Below, one piece after another: positions 61,495 through 64,000 of a stretch of 64,000 bases of DNA. The stretch covers positions 19,849,501 through 19,913,500 of the forward strand of contig NC_088310.1 of NCBI RefSeq assembly GCF_910592395.1, written 5' to 3'. Source of the stretch: Lineus longissimus. Its lineage: Eukaryota; Nemertea; Pilidiophora; Heteronemertea; Lineidae. The position numbers and the translations under genes were made by a program. Below the pieces are notes generated by a model. It saw only the letters and a list, made by a program, of their open reading frames with translations. It did not search any database and was not told where the DNA came from. Position 1 is the stretch's first letter. Every line of letters starts with the position of its first letter.

Positions 61495-64000
61495 CTGGGA
61501 GATAATAGTACAAAATAAATTTCTTTATGCGTTTGTGTCGAAGATGGACGAGCATGTTGAAGGTTGTCGCAGTGGTTACTTTAGCTAAAGAGTTCAAAAT
61601 CAGCAATGTTTGAGTATAAAAAGGCTTCAAATGGCTACTTATCCCTTCTATCTAGTTAAGGGGGATGTCGCACGACCAGCTCTTGGCATACTTTTTCATC
61701 ACTGGAGAAAATGTACCTTTCTCAGTGCAAAAGTCTGATGCAGATCAGTTTGCTAGATTCGTCCTGATGAACATGTGAATGACAAACTTTTTGGGGTGTC
61801 ACCTAGAGTGAACTTTAAGCCCGGCTTTGTGACACTGCAATTAGGTCCATATGTCATGTCTGTATCTATGCAGTTCCTATGTGTTGATGATATGGACTTA
61901 AGCTCACATTTCCATGTGCTTGTGCTTGTGGCTCCGAGTGGGTCAACTTAAGTTGAGCAGATCCAGATGATATGCTGTCAACTTTTAAAGGTATAGGCCA
62001 ATAGAAAAAGTACAGAAATGACAGAAAGATATATGAATAGGAGACATGCATCCTGTACCAAATCTGTCCAACACCAAAAAAGCCTCAACCTGGCTTATGG
62101 TGCGCTGCGTCAGACCTACCAAAGTGTGGGAAAGTGAGGCAGTTGTGTACACCATCGGTAATGAGTAATGCTCCTGAAGACAGAGGTCAACCTCTGGAGG
62201 CAGGAGACATAAAGCTGATCAACAGGTCCTCTTTCACTGCCATCGCTCTTGTTGATAAGTCACACAGTAAGGCAGCTGCCAGAGGCTTTTAACCACTGGT
62301 GGGCAGGTTAGGGAAAAGCTTTTTAGGAATTAGCAAGTTGGCAAACTCATAAAAGGCCTTAAGCAGAGTATGCCCCTGTTTGATATCTTCTGTAACAGTT
62401 AAAAAACCATGGGAAGCTGCCAATGGCTTTGAAATTCTTAGATTTAAGCTTTTGAGTCTTTTTGAAGGACAGGATTAAAGCAAAGATGTTGAGAAAAAGG
62501 ACAGATGAATTCTTGGCCACAGTTTGTGTTATTAAGAAACCACAATATTTGACACTGTCATAAATAAGCAAATGCTTAAGAAGATGAGTTAAGACAGTCC
62601 CTTGATAGGCCTCACACCATAAAAGGTTTCAGATACCAATCTCTGCGTCATTTTGTGTGGTCATGATGTAAAAAAAGCCATCAGCGCTGGAGACTGAGAA
62701 TTCTTTCGCATGGTTGCCGTTTCCTTCAGGCATTTCTTCACTTTGTTACTCTTTCCCATGCAAGATCCTTTCATAGGAATCGTATCCAAACAATACTAGC
62801 CCCAAGTGGCCAGGGTATAAATTCCCGAAATTAAACTTGATGGAATTATGAGATTACTGAGGCGCATTAGGGTATCTTGTGAGCTGAAACCTTCAGCATC
62901 ACTATCTCTAGAGTTCATCAGAGTTACAAGTAAGGAGTGAAATCTTCAGATTCCACCCACTCTCCACCCCCACTGACCCACTGACACGCTTGAGATGTCG
63001 AGATGGTCCAAGATGTTCATCTTAGATGTGACGTCATTGCACCAGGACTGTAAGTGCATACCAGTATAAATATGGAGGTCATTGTCCTTCAGGGTATTTT
63101 CTGACCCAGGCATGAAAACCAAGCCAAAGTCACCTTTGCTTGGTTCTCCTTTAGCTAGCATTGTGGTCATTGACTCAGGTCTTTGGACATTATTTGATCA
63201 GTGTAATTATCGCTTAAGGGTAAAGGTGAATATTTCAATTAATTAGTTTGCACAGGTGAAAATCCAAGGCATGACTGATTCAACACCATTGCAATACCAA
63301 TGTACTTTTGTATTGATACAGACTCTTGTTAAACCATATTTGGTGAATGCAAGTGAGACATTTACTCAAGTTTTCTTCATCTTGCTAATTATCATGGGGG
63401 TATATAGACCTGTTACACAATCAGTATGCCCCATCAGAATCAGATTGGCTTTGTAACCAATCCCTAGTGACAGATATATGCCTAAGCACTGTTGAGTAAC
63501 AAATATGATTGTAGACCTTTGCATTATGAAGTCAACTAGTTGTTGGAATATGAGGACATCATGCCATGAGAATTATTATGCTTAATTCTGTTGTCCGTTG
63601 GTGGAAACAATGGGTTGATGATAAGTAGATTCAGAGCAATTCAACAGTGTTGAGCATGAGAGATGTTAATTTCTCAACTATATTGGGTTGATAGCATTGA
63701 TATCAGCAAGTCCTCTGAAGACCTCCAATTTCTGGGGTAGACACAGCAGGGACTCAGCCCAGGTTTGACAGGATCTTCTATTCAACAGGTTTCCCACTTA
63801 CCACTTGTTGAAAAGCAGTCGCGTCGTATGACAGAGTCACTGCTAAGTTAAGTCCATTGGTGCCTTTCTGACCCACAGCGCTACCAAACACCTGAAGACA
63901 AGAAGTTACACCCAAACATTAATTTGTTGGCTTACTTACTTGCTGAAGGGGAGTCAAAAGGTCACCCTCTTCCTCGTCACAAAGGTTTGGTCCAGGGTCC
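61411..64000 (-). CDS. Unidentified gene, 3' exons, continues beyond right edge
   Basis: Four - strand segments with good splice borders form a phase-0 chain: 64000-63940 (partial), 63891-63802, 62173-62120 and 61494-61411. The two right-most are the best. DPGPNLCDEEEGDLLTPLQQ precedes a GTAAGTAAG donor, and VFGSAVGQKGTNGLNLAV continues to SYDATAFQQV with a TTGTCTTCAG acceptor and GTAAGT donor. The 18-codon exon reads EHYSLPMVYTTASLSHTL. The last exon in this frame ends with a basic KKCKACQQRKRFWIQ and a stop. No protein family is recognised, and additional exons may lie in 62174-63801. The 5' end is outside the window. Confidence 0.5.
62120..62173 (-). CDS. 18-codon exon candidate of unidentified gene
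   Basis: A 54-nt segment lies between CCTCTGTCTTCAG and GTAGGT. All three frames are open, so the frame is set only by the phase-0 neighbour (EHYSLPMVYTTASLSHTL). Confidence 0.4.
62946..63170 (-). other. Open segment within the right-end gene, exon status unclear
   Basis: The - strand frame contains LAKGEPSKGDFGLVFMPGSE and LKDNDLHIYTGMHLQSW before a stop at 62946-62948. Composition is protein-like, and a GTATGC donor after LHIYT would leave phase 1. The acceptor is poor. If it is an exon, it would switch the downstream reading frame of 62120-62173 and 61494. Confidence 0.25.
63802..63891 (-). CDS. 30-codon exon of unidentified gene
   Basis: A 90-nt exon lies between TAACTTCTTGTCTTCAG and GTAAGT, phase 0 on both sides. 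It encodes VFGSAVGQKGTNGLNLAV, then TLSYDATAFQQV. The alternating hydrophobic pattern suggests beta structure. Confidence 0.65.
63940..64000 (-). CDS. Exon of unidentified gene, cut by window edge
   Basis: The last 20 codons of an exon (DPGPNLCDEEEGDLLTPLQQ) end in phase 0 at GTAAGTAAG. An acidic CDEEEGD patch is visible. The exon start lies beyond the window. Confidence 0.6.

Noticed and set aside
1-64000. CRISPR array, prophage or bacterial operon
   Set aside because: The repeats lack spacer structure, and the coding regions are spliced eukaryotic exons.

Overview
This window looks like nuclear DNA from an animal, probably a marine invertebrate. Evidence for this is an AT-rich background, short coding exons separated by introns with GT-AG borders, many small non-autonomous DNA transposons and minisatellites, and frequent runs of 10 or more C. 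There is no bacterial gene organisation, rRNA gene, intact tRNA gene or CRISPR array. The species cannot be fixed from the sequence alone.

Left third (1 to about 21 kb): the 3' part of RAD51B, a RAD51 paralogue of homologous recombination, runs on the + strand. Eight consecutive coding exons (106 to 13539) keep one reading frame across all junctions and carry the Walker A and Walker B motifs. The best last exon is 20133-20224. The start codon lies upstream of the window. The 10.6-kb intron 2161-12748 contains two mariner-like MITE copies, a SINE-like piece and, on the opposite strand at 9309-10352, three 3'-terminal exons of a TMEM272-like four-pass membrane protein. That gene is nested and antisense inside RAD51B, and its first exon was not found.

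Middle (about 21 to 57 kb): this stretch is gene-poor. It holds a 591-bp element with 75-bp terminal inverted repeats (22834-23424), three minisatellites (79-bp, 35-bp and 37-bp periods), a decayed tandem duplication near 40.4-40.8 kb, a deleted piggyBac-like element with TTAA flanks (49425-50219), and a foldback-type element whose long inverted arms are themselves short tandem repeats (52758-53300). A 188-codon open frame at 38796-39362 is the longest in the window and is not explained.

Right end (57 to 64 kb): there is one convincing but unidentified + strand exon (57189-57281). The 3' exons of an unidentified - strand gene enter from beyond the right edge (64000 down to about 61411).

I do not see a clearly new biological system. 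The most interesting items are the nested antisense membrane-protein gene, the choice of RAD51B terminal exon, the foldback and piggyBac remnants, and the unidentified right-end gene.
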